Below are positions 52,177 to 60,407 of a stretch of DNA of 64,000 nt, in pieces. The stretch is from positions 1 through 64,000 of the forward strand of contig JBLSDH010000005.1 of the NCBI GenBank assembly GCA_052315415.1. Direction: 5' to 3'. How positions within the stretch are numbered: the stretch's first letter is position 1; every line of letters starts with the position of its first letter. This DNA is from Cuniculiplasma sp052315415. Lineage in GTDB: Archaea > Thermoplasmatota > Thermoplasmata > Thermoplasmatales > Thermoplasmataceae. The position numbers and the translations under genes were made by a program. The notes under the pieces were generated by a model, which did not search any database, had not been told where the DNA came from, and was given only the letters and a program-made list of their open reading frames with translations.

Positions 52177-52815
52177 TTAATTAAGTGAATATTCCTCTAT
52201 TTTATTCATTATTTTATCAAGTACGTTCAGTAATGTACTTTTTTCCTCCTCACTCCTAAAATTACCGGGTGCTCTGAATATCTCCTTTTTTACCTGAACC
52301 TGAGCTGCCATGGATGATGCTGTTATATTCATTTCAGATCTAGGTGGCAACAATATAAATGAAATAGCAGGAATGTTCCTTTCAATTGCAGTCTCAGAAA
52401 TGTTCACTGTGAGATTTCTTGCAAAGGCGTCTGTAAAATCAGACACCATGTAAAGTATTGCCCCCATATCGTAGAAATTAAGAAGGATTTCAGAAGCCTC
52501 TCTTGTCTCATTTATATTGTTAATTGGTCTGAATATTACCTCTGTTGCATATCCTTTCTGACCATTCTTTTCCCTTATTTCATTAAATTCGCTGTATTTC
52601 ATTGAATTTAAATTAAATCCTGTATCTACATATCTGTATCCCGTATTATTTCCTGAATCTTTCTCCCACGAAAAGGTAACATCGGTGGACCTTGAAAATT
52701 TCTTTTTACAGGCTTCGTTGTATGCATATTCCAGATTTTTCCCTAAAACAAGTATAACGTTATATACTGGAAATACAGTATCAGCTTTCACATTCTCCAG
52801 TCTTGTAGTTATCAT
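52177..52815 (-). CDS. Uncharacterised protein, possibly tubulin/FtsZ-like without GTPase motif
   Basis: I recognise no family with certainty. The 212-residue protein has a Rossmann-like start (VYNVILVLGKNLEYAYNEA). In its middle, GAILYMVSDFTDAFARNLTV followed by NISETAIERNIPAISFILLP has the spacing of the FtsZ segment DLVFVTAGMGGGTGTG...IAEIAKEMGALTVAVVTKP. The glycine-rich nucleotide loop is absent, so it cannot bind GTP in the FtsZ way. It overlaps the upstream ribbon-helix-helix gene by 4 bp (ATGA). In haloarchaea a ribbon-helix-helix regulator (CdrS) is paired with ftsZ2, which makes a cell-division link worth testing. Convergent with pyrI (1 bp apart). Confidence 0.5.
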   Translation of the reverse strand: MITTRLENVKADTVFPVYNVILVLGKNLEYAYNEACKKKFSRSTDVTFSWEKDSGNNTGYRYVDTGFNLNSMKYSEFNEIREKNGQKGYATEVIFRPINNINETREASEILLNFYDMGAILYMVSDFTDAFARNLTVNISETAIERNIPAISFILLPPRSEMNITASSMAAQVQVKKEIFRAPGNFRSEEEKSTLLNVLDKIMNKIEEYSLN

Positions 52816-53228
52816 CGGAAATCAGCCTCCGATTCATCACTGTCATTGAGATTCCGCATGAATCTTTTGATTGAGTCAGCCTTCTGAAGATTCTTTTCAA
52901 GAATTTTTGACATAGTTCCATTATCAAAAGACATGTAAATTATGTCAAGTATAACATCTGATACATCCCTGTAAAATCCTGAGTTACCTAGTTTTTTCAA
53001 ATAATTCTTTAACTTTGCCGGTAAGTATACTGTTATTCCTCCATCATCTCTACCCTTCAGACCAGATTGTTTCTCCTTAATGTATGAAAGTGCACAGTTT
53101 CTTAAAAATTCTGATCTGGTTCCTACCTGAGGATTCTCCTCTATGAATTCATCAATTATCTCAAGGTCTTCTTCGGAGATTCTCAGATTGATCTTATTAT
53201 CCTTAGACTCCTGATTCATCTTTTTCAT
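52812..53228 (-). CDS. Ribbon-helix-helix (CopG/CdrS-like) regulator
   Basis: A 138-residue DNA-binding protein. The ribbon-helix-helix domain occupies about residues 12-55 (KINLRISEEDLEIIDEFIEENP, then TRSEFLRNCALSYI). A second beta-strand/helix stretch follows (GGITVYLPAKLKNYLKKLGN) that could be another RHH-like unit, then a helical tail. ATG 53228 lies about 24 bp after a TATA-like ATTTATATAC, fitting a leaderless start; ATG 53219 is also possible. Long inverted repeats in its promoter suggest autoregulation. Confidence 0.8.
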   Translation of the reverse strand: MKKMNQESKDNKINLRISEEDLEIIDEFIEENPQVGTRSEFLRNCALSYIKEKQSGLKGRDDGGITVYLPAKLKNYLKKLGNSGFYRDVSDVILDIIYMSFDNGTMSKILEKNLQKADSIKRFMRNLNDSDESEADFR

Positions 53229-53234
53229 TTACAT

Positions 53235-53317
53235 ATAATCTAATATGTATATAAATGTATTGACAACTAAAATTTTGTAAATACATGTTTATAATCGTAT
53301 ATACATTCTTAGATTAT
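53235..53317 (-). promoter_or_regulatory. RHH-gene promoter flanked by two 19-20 bp inverted repeats
   Basis: The sequence ATAATCTAATATGTATATA at 53235-53253 recurs in opposite orientation at 53298-53317 as ATAATCTAAGAATGTATATA, with one mismatch and one indel. The left copy overlaps the TATA box of the RHH gene; the right lies just after the stop of the upstream membrane-protein gene. Two opposed operators for a dimeric regulator with DNA looping between them would explain this. Confidence 0.6.
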
Positions 53318-53318
53318 A

Positions 53319-53825
53319 TCATCTTTTTCTGTATTTGTAAAAACCAACAATTATTATTCCTACTATTAAAAGTGAAGCTCCTGTGTAAGCACCAGTCCAG
53401 CTATATATGGATATGACCCCTACAAAAATGGATAGTGTGGCCCCTCTTGTGGTGTTTTCATTTTTCACTATAAAGTGCCACAATCCTCCATTTTGTGATA
53501 TAATTGATTCACTTGTACCTATCCCTGTAAAATTTGAACAGGCAAACTTATTACCTTGTGGCGAAAGAAGAAAGGATTGAAATTTATTTGTATTGTTAGT
53601 CAAAATGTGTACACTGTAATCTATTGTGTTCCCAGGTGAGTACATGAATGAAATGTTCTCTGTGCCATTTTCACCTATTCTGTATTCATTGTAATGGTTA
53701 ATTGTACTGTATATTGTGAATACAGAGATTCCAAGAACTGAGGCAGAAACAGCAATCATTATAACTCCAACTATGAATATTCTATCAATAAATCGTTCTG
53801 TTGAGCCAATGCCTCTGCCTCTCAT
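53319..53825 (-). CDS. Membrane protein with extracytoplasmic domain, unknown function
   Basis: A 168-residue protein with two membrane helices: IFIVGVIMIAVSASVLGISVF (about 15-40) and TGASLLIVGIIIVGFYKY at the C-terminus. The region between contains several N-x-S/T sequons and is predicted outside the cell. The basic N-terminal tail MRGRGIGSTER is cytoplasmic. No family recognised. Confidence 0.6.
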   Translation of the reverse strand: MRGRGIGSTERFIDRIFIVGVIMIAVSASVLGISVFTIYSTINHYNEYRIGENGTENISFMYSPGNTIDYSVHILTNNTNKFQSFLLSPQGNKFACSNFTGIGTSESIISQNGGLWHFIVKNENTTRGATLSIFVGVISIYSWTGAYTGASLLIVGIIIVGFYKYRKR

Positions 53826-53857
53826 GTGTATATTATTATTATATAATTAATAAATAT

Positions 53858-56182
53858 TTAGAATATTTCAACAACAAGTTCATTTCCTTCCTTAAATTCT
53901 ATTGTATCCTTGAACAATTTTTTGATCAGATTTCTGTCTGCATTTTCAAAGTTTTCAGGTATCATCACAATAATCTTCTCGTAGGATTTTTTCAAACTTT
54001 TTGCTTTCCCTCTTGTTTTTCTTATCTCTGAAATGATTGCAATAGTTTTATCAAAATCTTCAACTTTTTTAATTTTAAGACTTTTTGGCCATTCTGTCTC
54101 ATGAATGGAATTTGAGTTTCCAAGCTTATGATAGACCTCTTCAGTTATGAAAGGCATAATCGGTGCATACATTTTAAGCATCTGTTCCATAACATATCTT
54201 GCCACATTGTATGTCTCCTTGATCACGGAAGGATCCTCATCCCTCAGGAAGGGTTTAATTATTTCAAGATAGCTGTCACAGAACACTGGCCAGAAAAGGT
54301 TATCAAGTTCAAATCTGGCTTTTGACATGTTATATGAATCCATTGCTGAAGTTACTGATTCAATGGTTTCATTCAATTTTTCCAGGATCCAGATATTGAA
54401 ATTTTTTTCAATATTGAGATTCAGAATGTCAATTTTTTCCACAGATTCATTGTATAATAAAGAGGCAGCGTTTATCATTTTTATTGCAGTTTTTCTCCCT
54501 CTCTGCATATCCTGTTCATTGAAATTTACATCCTCATAGGTTGTGGACGAAATGCTCCAGTACCTCACTGAATCGGCCCCATACTTATTTATCATTTCCC
54601 AGGGATCAACTGTGTTATTCTTGCTTTTGCTCATTTTATTCCCATATGGGTCATTGACATTTCCGCTTATAACAATGTTAATCCAAGGTATATCTTTCTG
54701 ATGGATCATTGATCTGAAGATAGTTGTGAATGCCCAGGTTGAAATAATATCCTGCCCCTGAAACCTCACATCCATTGGTACATCCTTCAGATGGTATTTT
54801 TCCCTAACAATTGTTGGTGTAATGGATGAGGTGAACCAGGTATCCATCACATCCTTCTCTCCAATAAGTTTATCAGAACCGCATGTGGAACACTTTCTCC
54901 CATTTTCGAATCTGGGATCAACAGGCAACTCCTCCTCGCCTGGTGTATTAATTGAATTACAGTGAGTACAGTACCACACAGGTATTGGTATACCCATTAA
55001 TCTCTGTCTTGAAATACACCAGTCCCATTTTAATCCTCTTACCCAGTTGGAATACCTATCATTCATGAACTCAGGTATCCAATTAACCCTGCGGCCATAT
55101 TCAAGAAGATCTTCCTTCCTGTCCAGGTATCTCACAAACCACTGTTTACTTATATCAATTTCAATGGGTGTGCCACATCTTTCGTGAACGTTTACACTGT
55201 GTTTTATCCTCTCTTTTTTTACAACAAATCCATTTTTCTCAAGATTTTCAATCATTATTTTTCTCCCATCATCTATATTTTCACCAGAGAGTATGTGTCC
55301 ATCATTAAGTCTGCCATTTTCATCCATGATCTTACGATATTCAAGATTATGTCTTTGATAAAGAATAAAATCATTCTGATCTCCAAAGGTGCATATCATT
55401 TCTGATCCGGTACCCTTATCCAGCTTAACCATATCATCAAGTATCACCGGGACGGAAAAGTTGAAAATTGGTACTATAATCTTAATATTTTTAAAATCAT
55501 CAGCCCTTGGATCATCTGGATTCATTCCTATGGCGACACAAGCACCAAGCATTTCTGGTCTTGTAGTTGCTATTGTCAATTCCTTCCCATCTTCTGATCT
55601 GAATTTTAAATAAACAAACCATGTTTCTCTTTCCTCATCATTCATTTCGATCTGAGAAATGGCTGTTTTACAAACTGGACATCTCACAGTCATGCCTTCA
55701 TTTCTGTAAGCTATACCATCATGAAGCATTCTTATGAAATATCTCTGGGATATACTCCAAATATCTTTGCTGTATGTAATATATGGATTTTCAAGGTCAG
55801 CAGAGAAGCCCATTCTGTAAAAAAACTCCGTCATCTTTCTTATTGTTTCTTTACTGACCATCTCAATTTTATTTATGCCATCCTGACCCTGAAGTGTCCC
55901 GGGTTTTACCTTAAGAATTTTCTCAGAGTACCTTTCTGTTGCCAACCCATTGTTATCAAAACCAAATGGGTATATTACATTAAAACCCCTCATTCTTTTG
56001 TATCTGCCCATAATATCCTGATGAGGGTATGAAAATGCATGGCCTATATGGGGGAGACCAGAAACTGTTGGAGGGGGTGTATCTATAATATATGTATTTT
56101 TCAAATCTCTATTGTAATTTGGTGGGTTTTCCCTCCAGTATTTCATCCATTTTTCCTCAATGGAATTAATATCTTCAGGCAT
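53858..56182 (-). CDS. valS: Valyl-tRNA synthetase
   Basis: Class I synthetase of 774 residues with editing domain. HIGH-equivalent PHIGHAFSYPHQD, editing-domain TTRPEMLGACVAIG, KMSKSKNNTVDPWE, and a zinc-like CRSTCG-type stretch (RKCSTCGSDK). The C-terminal coiled coil of bacterial ValRS is absent. I chose ATG 56182 (MPEDINSIEEKWMKYW), which matches family starts, over an ATG at 56239. Confidence 0.95.
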   Translation of the reverse strand: MPEDINSIEEKWMKYWRENPPNYNRDLKNTYIIDTPPPTVSGLPHIGHAFSYPHQDIMGRYKRMRGFNVIYPFGFDNNGLATERYSEKILKVKPGTLQGQDGINKIEMVSKETIRKMTEFFYRMGFSADLENPYITYSKDIWSISQRYFIRMLHDGIAYRNEGMTVRCPVCKTAISQIEMNDEERETWFVYLKFRSEDGKELTIATTRPEMLGACVAIGMNPDDPRADDFKNIKIIVPIFNFSVPVILDDMVKLDKGTGSEMICTFGDQNDFILYQRHNLEYRKIMDENGRLNDGHILSGENIDDGRKIMIENLEKNGFVVKKERIKHSVNVHERCGTPIEIDISKQWFVRYLDRKEDLLEYGRRVNWIPEFMNDRYSNWVRGLKWDWCISRQRLMGIPIPVWYCTHCNSINTPGEEELPVDPRFENGRKCSTCGSDKLIGEKDVMDTWFTSSITPTIVREKYHLKDVPMDVRFQGQDIISTWAFTTIFRSMIHQKDIPWINIVISGNVNDPYGNKMSKSKNNTVDPWEMINKYGADSVRYWSISSTTYEDVNFNEQDMQRGRKTAIKMINAASLLYNESVEKIDILNLNIEKNFNIWILEKLNETIESVTSAMDSYNMSKARFELDNLFWPVFCDSYLEIIKPFLRDEDPSVIKETYNVARYVMEQMLKMYAPIMPFITEEVYHKLGNSNSIHETEWPKSLKIKKVEDFDKTIAIISEIRKTRGKAKSLKKSYEKIIVMIPENFENADRNLIKKLFKDTIEFKEGNELVVEIF

Positions 56183-56262
56183 AAGGAGTACATATATGTA
56201 TGAATAAAATTCTTTCCCATTAATTACCGATAAAACCATATCTTTTTACAGCATCTTCCTCT

Positions 56263-56745
56263 ATGAATAAAGAGATGGCCAAGGCGTTACTGGTCATTGC
56301 AATAAGGGAGAGGAAGGATCAGAAAAGGTTGAAAGAAGAGGATCTGAAAAATATAATAGTTTTCAAGAGAAAAATACTAAAGGAGGAAACATTCAATGAA
56401 TTCTTCAAACAGTGCATTGATTCAGGATTAATAACCAAGCTGGATGATAGAATTGAGATGAATTTTAACTGGATGGGAATTAAGATTCCCGTGGATTTTT
56501 CAGTTTCAGAGGAGGATCTCTTTTCAGATCAGGGACAGGAGGAGACACTTTTTGAAAAATTGCTGAACATTGCTTCCAGTTCGGAGTTGATAACAAAAAG
56601 GGAAGCCCTTCGATCCCTGAATAACATTCTTCCAAACACAAAGTATTCCAACAATGTGATCAAACTCTGTGCATTGATGAACGATCTGTACATTGATTTT
56701 TCAAGTCTATATGGTGAAATTGAGGCTGAAATTACTCGGATTTGA
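56263..56745 (+). CDS. DUF2240-like archaeal protein
   Basis: A 160-residue protein resembling the archaeal family DUF2240 (COG3612), judged from length and LLVIAIRERKDQKRLKEEDL at the start. It is helical, has no membrane segment and no cysteine cluster. It is divergent from valS (80 bp between starts) and overlaps the TPR gene's 3' end by 14 bp. Function unknown; family members may contain a winged helix. Confidence 0.6.
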   Translation: MNKEMAKALLVIAIRERKDQKRLKEEDLKNIIVFKRKILKEETFNEFFKQCIDSGLITKLDDRIEMNFNWMGIKIPVDFSVSEEDLFSDQGQEETLFEKLLNIASSSELITKREALRSLNNILPNTKYSNNVIKLCALMNDLYIDFSSLYGEIEAEITRI

Positions 56746-57484
56746 GTGCCTTCAGCCTGTTTGCAATTTCATTAGCCCGATTAAAGTCCATCCCTTCCAT
56801 GTACAGATCAATGGCCACGTCGTAAAGATAGGAAACAACATTAATCATCTCTGATTTTTCTTTTTTAGTCTTACATTCAGAAAGGATTTTCTCTGATTTT
56901 TGAAGATTTTTTTCTGCCTCATTTATAGCCTCCTCAATGTTCCCACGATCTCTCAGTATCTTGATTCTTCCAACCAGAGCCTCAAAATAGTTATCCCAGT
57001 CCTTTTCCTTCTCCGCCTCTTTTTCCACACTGCTGTATACTTCAAGAGCCTGGTCAGACATTTCATTTTTTTCAGATAGAATATCAGCCTTTGCGTTTTT
57101 AAGGGAGAGTATAAGCATTTTATCACCTATCTTCTCCGACACACTTAGTGCTTCATCTATGGATTGTATAGCCTTCTCCGGGTCCCCAGCCTCGTCCTGC
57201 ATGTAGGCCAGATTCATCATTTCAAGGGCCAGAAGATCATACTGCTCAAGTTCGTTCCTCAGTTCCAGTGATTTTATAAGATTTTCAATTGCAGAATTTG
57301 TCCTGACTCCTTCCTTACTATAATATATCTGTGATTTCTTTTCATATATCTCTGCCATTATCTCCTTGTCACCTGAATAATTTTTCTCCATTTCCTCTGT
57401 CTGCTTTAATGCCTCATTGTACATTCCCTTGGATATTAGTTTATCAACATTTTTGAAAAACTGTTCATCAGTTTTCTTTTCCAT
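56732..57484 (-). CDS. TPR-repeat protein
   Basis: A 250-residue all-helical protein with about five tetratricopeptide-like repeats (e.g. GMYNEALKQTEEMEKNY, GDPEKAIQSIDEALSVSEKIG, GNIEEAINEAEKNLQKSEKI). It is a protein-protein interaction scaffold. ATG 57484 is supported by AAGGAGTG at 6 nt; a GTG at 57493 is less likely. It overlaps the HMG-CoA reductase gene by 17 bp, so the two are co-translated. No catalytic domain is attached. Confidence 0.85.
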   Translation of the reverse strand: MEKKTDEQFFKNVDKLISKGMYNEALKQTEEMEKNYSGDKEIMAEIYEKKSQIYYSKEGVRTNSAIENLIKSLELRNELEQYDLLALEMMNLAYMQDEAGDPEKAIQSIDEALSVSEKIGDKMLILSLKNAKADILSEKNEMSDQALEVYSSVEKEAEKEKDWDNYFEALVGRIKILRDRGNIEEAINEAEKNLQKSEKILSECKTKKEKSEMINVVSYLYDVAIDLYMEGMDFNRANEIANRLKALKSE

Positions 57485-58751
57485 CAGACCCACTCCTTAT
57501 ATTTTTCAATATATCCTCAGCAAATTCAGTATTAATTCTGTTCGCCTCAACCATTCTTTTTGCAACCATCTCTATCTCATCTCCTATTGCACCTGCCCTA
57601 ATTGCAACATTTCTTGAATGCAGTGACATATGACCCTTCTGTATACCTTCCATTGCCAGTGCTCTCATTGCTGCAAAATTCTGAGCAAGGCCAACACTTG
57701 CCAGAATCTCACAGAAGGTTTTTGCATCTTTAACTCTCATTATTTCCATTGCAATCTGGGCTTTCCTTGAACTTTTGATTGTTCCACCAACCGTACCAAC
57801 ACTGAGGGGTATTTCTATGTATCCTTCTATGTTTCCATCTTCATTTAGAGTGTAATGTGTAAGAGCCTTGTATTTACCAGATAGTGATGCATATGAATGG
57901 GCATTTGCCTCTGCCTGTCTCCAGTCATTCATGGTTGCAAGGAGAACTGCATCTATTCCATTCATTATTCCCTTATTGTGTGTGGAAGCCCTGAATACAT
58001 CATGCTCTGACAACATTGCAGCCTGCATAAATCTCTCTGCAAACTTCTTTCCTCCAAGTTTCTCAGTTGGAATTATACATTTTGATCTTGTTATTCTCAG
58101 AGGTGTTAGATTACTCAAAATTCTGAGAACAACTTCTCCACCAGTTAATTCTTCAATTAATGGTGCAATGGTCTCTGCCATGGAATTGACTATATTTGCC
58201 CCCATTGCATCCCCCACATCAACGGTTAACATTAAAACCAGCACATTCTTATCATATTCAGGTTCTATAAACCACAGGTCTTTAAGTCCCCTGTTCTGTG
58301 AAGATAGTGTTTTACTTATAGTATTTGCAGTTTTAATTATTCTTTCCTTATTTTGTAAAATGTTTATCTTTGCTGAATTTCTCATTTTAACCTTAGTTAT
58401 CTGTACCTGTGCATATATGAGGGATTCTGAAGATATGGCTGTAAAACCACCGGTTTCCCTTACTATTTTTGCAGCATTTGAACAAGCAGCAATAACAGAA
58501 GGTTCTTCAATTGCCATAGGGATAAGCCTTTCCTCTCCATTTATTACAAAGTTTGTTGCAATTCCCACAGGCAACTCAAGTTTGTACGTAAAATTCTCAA
58601 CCAAATTGTTTGCAACAGACTCTGGCATACGTCCGTCCTCACCTAATTCTCTCTCAAGATCCTTTATTTTAGTGATCTCACTAAGTTTTTTTCGCCTCTC
58701 CTCTGGCGTCATATTCCTGAAACCTTCTATCCTCGAACTGAAATCAACCAT
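57468..58751 (-). CDS. hmgA: HMG-CoA reductase, class II
   Basis: Makes mevalonate for archaeal isoprenoid lipids. The 427-residue protein is of the class II type known from Pseudomonas mevalonii, Archaeoglobus and Thermoplasma: N-terminal SRIEGFRNMTPEERRKKL, substrate motif MAIEEPSVIAACSNAAKI, and cofactor loop VDVGDAMGANIVNSMAE. Class I archaeal signatures are missing. The C-terminal catalytic histidine lies in KGHMSLHSRNVA. The TPR gene follows in the same transcript. Confidence 0.95.
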   Translation of the reverse strand: MVDFSSRIEGFRNMTPEERRKKLSEITKIKDLERELGEDGRMPESVANNLVENFTYKLELPVGIATNFVINGEERLIPMAIEEPSVIAACSNAAKIVRETGGFTAISSESLIYAQVQITKVKMRNSAKINILQNKERIIKTANTISKTLSSQNRGLKDLWFIEPEYDKNVLVLMLTVDVGDAMGANIVNSMAETIAPLIEELTGGEVVLRILSNLTPLRITRSKCIIPTEKLGGKKFAERFMQAAMLSEHDVFRASTHNKGIMNGIDAVLLATMNDWRQAEANAHSYASLSGKYKALTHYTLNEDGNIEGYIEIPLSVGTVGGTIKSSRKAQIAMEIMRVKDAKTFCEILASVGLAQNFAAMRALAMEGIQKGHMSLHSRNVAIRAGAIGDEIEMVAKRMVEANRINTEFAEDILKNIRSGSDGKEN

Positions 58752-58804
58752 GCTGATTGTAAAACCTATGTATTATTGATATTAAATATATGTGTTTGTA
58801 CTTT

Positions 58805-60046
58805 TTATTGCTCAGAAATCTGAGATGGAAGCCTGTTTGCAATTCTACCTATGAAAACATTTGTGATCACGGAAAGAATCATCAGTATGTAAAGAACCAG
58901 AAATACAGATGATATATTTTTGCTATAGTAGCTTATGAGTGTATCATAAATGACTATGCCTGCTGCGCCACCAACTGTATTTCCTATTCCCCAAACCCAT
59001 GTATTGGCCCTGGTTGCAGTTTCTTTTGGAATCTTTTGGCCTATGAAGCCAAGCAATGATGGGAAACCTGTGAAGGCCGCGAATGCGTATATGGCAAAGA
59101 ATACAAGGTCAATGTAAAAATTCCTGAAAAGAATGAATGGTAAAAATGAAACGGCTGAAATTATGCCTGCGGATAGTATCATTATGTTTCCACCATATTT
59201 TTTTGTGAGGTGACCGAATAATGGCTGCCCTAAAATTGGAGTAGCAAGTGAAACAGAAACAAATATTAGAGAGTAAAGGTTGTTTTTGAAAACATCATTA
59301 AGATATGTGAAAATATTTATAGAAATTGCAAGCTGAAATGCGGATCTCAGGAACATAGTTAATGTGAGTATGAAAAGAAATGGAATAACTCCAGAAAACG
59401 AAGAAATTTTAATTGCCTTTACCTTTTCATTTTTTGAAATGTAATCCTTTCTTTCTGTTCTTGTAATTAAATATATTATTAGTGTGATTATAAAATAGTA
59501 CAAAGCAAGAATTAAAAGTCCCTGGGATACACCAAGGAATATTACAAGTGCTCCAGTTATAAAAAGCACAACTGCTCTACCAACGCTTCCCATGGAACCG
59601 TTCAAACCCAGATAAAAAGAAGAATCCTTATTTTTAAGTGAATATCTTAAAATTGAAGCTCCCAAAGGATGATAGAAAGCTTGTCCAAGTCCAAGAGTTA
59701 TTGCACCGGAAATCACGAATAGGTACCTTTCATTAATGTTAATTTTTGCTGCGAAGAGGAAACCGAAAGCAAAAAATAGTACCGATATTCCAAGAATCAA
59801 GATTCCAAGACTCATCAGTTCAGGATCACGGTCAGATCTGTCAGAATATGAACCAAGTGGAAGGCTTAGCAATCCTGAAAGAAGTATGTAGAATGCAGCT
59901 ATTATTTCAAGAACAGATTGGGAAAGACCAAAAAAACTTTTTGTAAAGTATGGAATGAGAAATGAAAATAACAGAAAAACACCATCATTGGAGAAATGGG
60001 CCAATGAAGTACCTGTTAATGCTCTCAGTCCCGTGATTTTTTTCAT
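58805..60046 (-). CDS. Major facilitator superfamily transporter
   Basis: A 413-residue membrane protein with 12 predicted transmembrane helices. The loop between helices 2 and 3 reads GSYSDRSDRDPE, an MFS motif A variant, and the equivalent in the second half reads GHLTKKYGG. A TATA-like ATCTATATAG lies about 27 bp upstream of ATG 60046. Resembles fosmidomycin/sugar-resistance-type MFS permeases, but the substrate is unknown. Confidence 0.88.
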   Translation of the reverse strand: MKKITGLRALTGTSLAHFSNDGVFLLFSFLIPYFTKSFFGLSQSVLEIIAAFYILLSGLLSLPLGSYSDRSDRDPELMSLGILILGISVLFFAFGFLFAAKININERYLFVISGAITLGLGQAFYHPLGASILRYSLKNKDSSFYLGLNGSMGSVGRAVVLFITGALVIFLGVSQGLLILALYYFIITLIIYLITRTERKDYISKNEKVKAIKISSFSGVIPFLFILTLTMFLRSAFQLAISINIFTYLNDVFKNNLYSLIFVSVSLATPILGQPLFGHLTKKYGGNIMILSAGIISAVSFLPFILFRNFYIDLVFFAIYAFAAFTGFPSLLGFIGQKIPKETATRANTWVWGIGNTVGGAAGIVIYDTLISYYSKNISSVFLVLYILMILSVITNVFIGRIANRLPSQISEQ

Positions 60047-60117
60047 TTTTGGGCATTACAATTGTCTATATAGATTATGATAAAATTCAATTGTCTGTTA
60101 CTGCAGTGTTAAAAAAG

Positions 60118-60128
60118 GTATTATATAG
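60118..60128 (+). promoter_or_regulatory. TATA box of the 53-residue small ORF
   Basis: GTATTATATAG is centred about 24 bp before ATG 60147, the spacing expected for a leaderless archaeal transcript. The ATG has no Shine-Dalgarno sequence. Confidence 0.5.
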
Positions 60129-60146
60129 GATTTGATTAAAGGTTTT

Positions 60147-60308
60147 ATGTCAACAAAGTTGGCTGAAATCGAAGTCGTAAAGGTGAGTGAGATTTATCAG
60201 GCTAAAATTATGCTGCCAACCGGTGAGGTTATTAACCTAGAAAATGAAGACTTCGAAGAGATCCTGGAGCAAATTGCCAACGATCTCGAAGAGAGATTTT
60301 CAAACTGA
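60147..60308 (+). CDS. Small acidic protein, 53 residues
   Basis: Reads MSTKLAEIEVVKVSEIYQAK, then IMLPTGEVINLENEDF and an acidic C-terminal helix ending ERFSN. No family recognised. Support for a real gene: a TATA box at leaderless spacing, a beta-hairpin-like IMLPTGEVINL pattern, codon usage like the neighbours, and a sensible stop 6 bp before tRNA-Ser. The transcript could run on into the tRNA. Confidence 0.65.
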   Translation: MSTKLAEIEVVKVSEIYQAKIMLPTGEVINLENEDFEEILEQIANDLEERFSN

Positions 60309-60314
60309 TTGTAT

Positions 60315-60397
60315 GCGAGGATGGCCCAGTGGTACGGCGGCAGCCTGCTAAGCTGTTTCTCGTTTAGAGAGCGTGGGTTCGAATCCCACTCCTCGCG
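60315..60397 (+). tRNA. tRNA-Ser (GCT anticodon)
   Basis: A class II tRNA. The acceptor GCGAGGA (60315-60321) pairs with TCCTCGC (60390-60396), discriminator G at 60397. The anticodon arm is GCAGC-CTGCTAA-GCTGT with anticodon GCT. A long variable arm (TTCTCGTTTAGAGAGC region) and T arm GTGGG-TTCGAAT-CCCAC follow. No intron and no encoded CCA. Confidence 0.95.
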
Positions 60398-60407
60398 TGG
60401 ATTTTAG

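Noticed and set aside
57868..58779. Long plus-strand open frame of 303 codons opposite HMG-CoA reductase
   Set aside because: It lies fully antisense to a well supported class II HMG-CoA reductase and its translation has no recognisable domain; it is a shadow frame of the AT-rich code.
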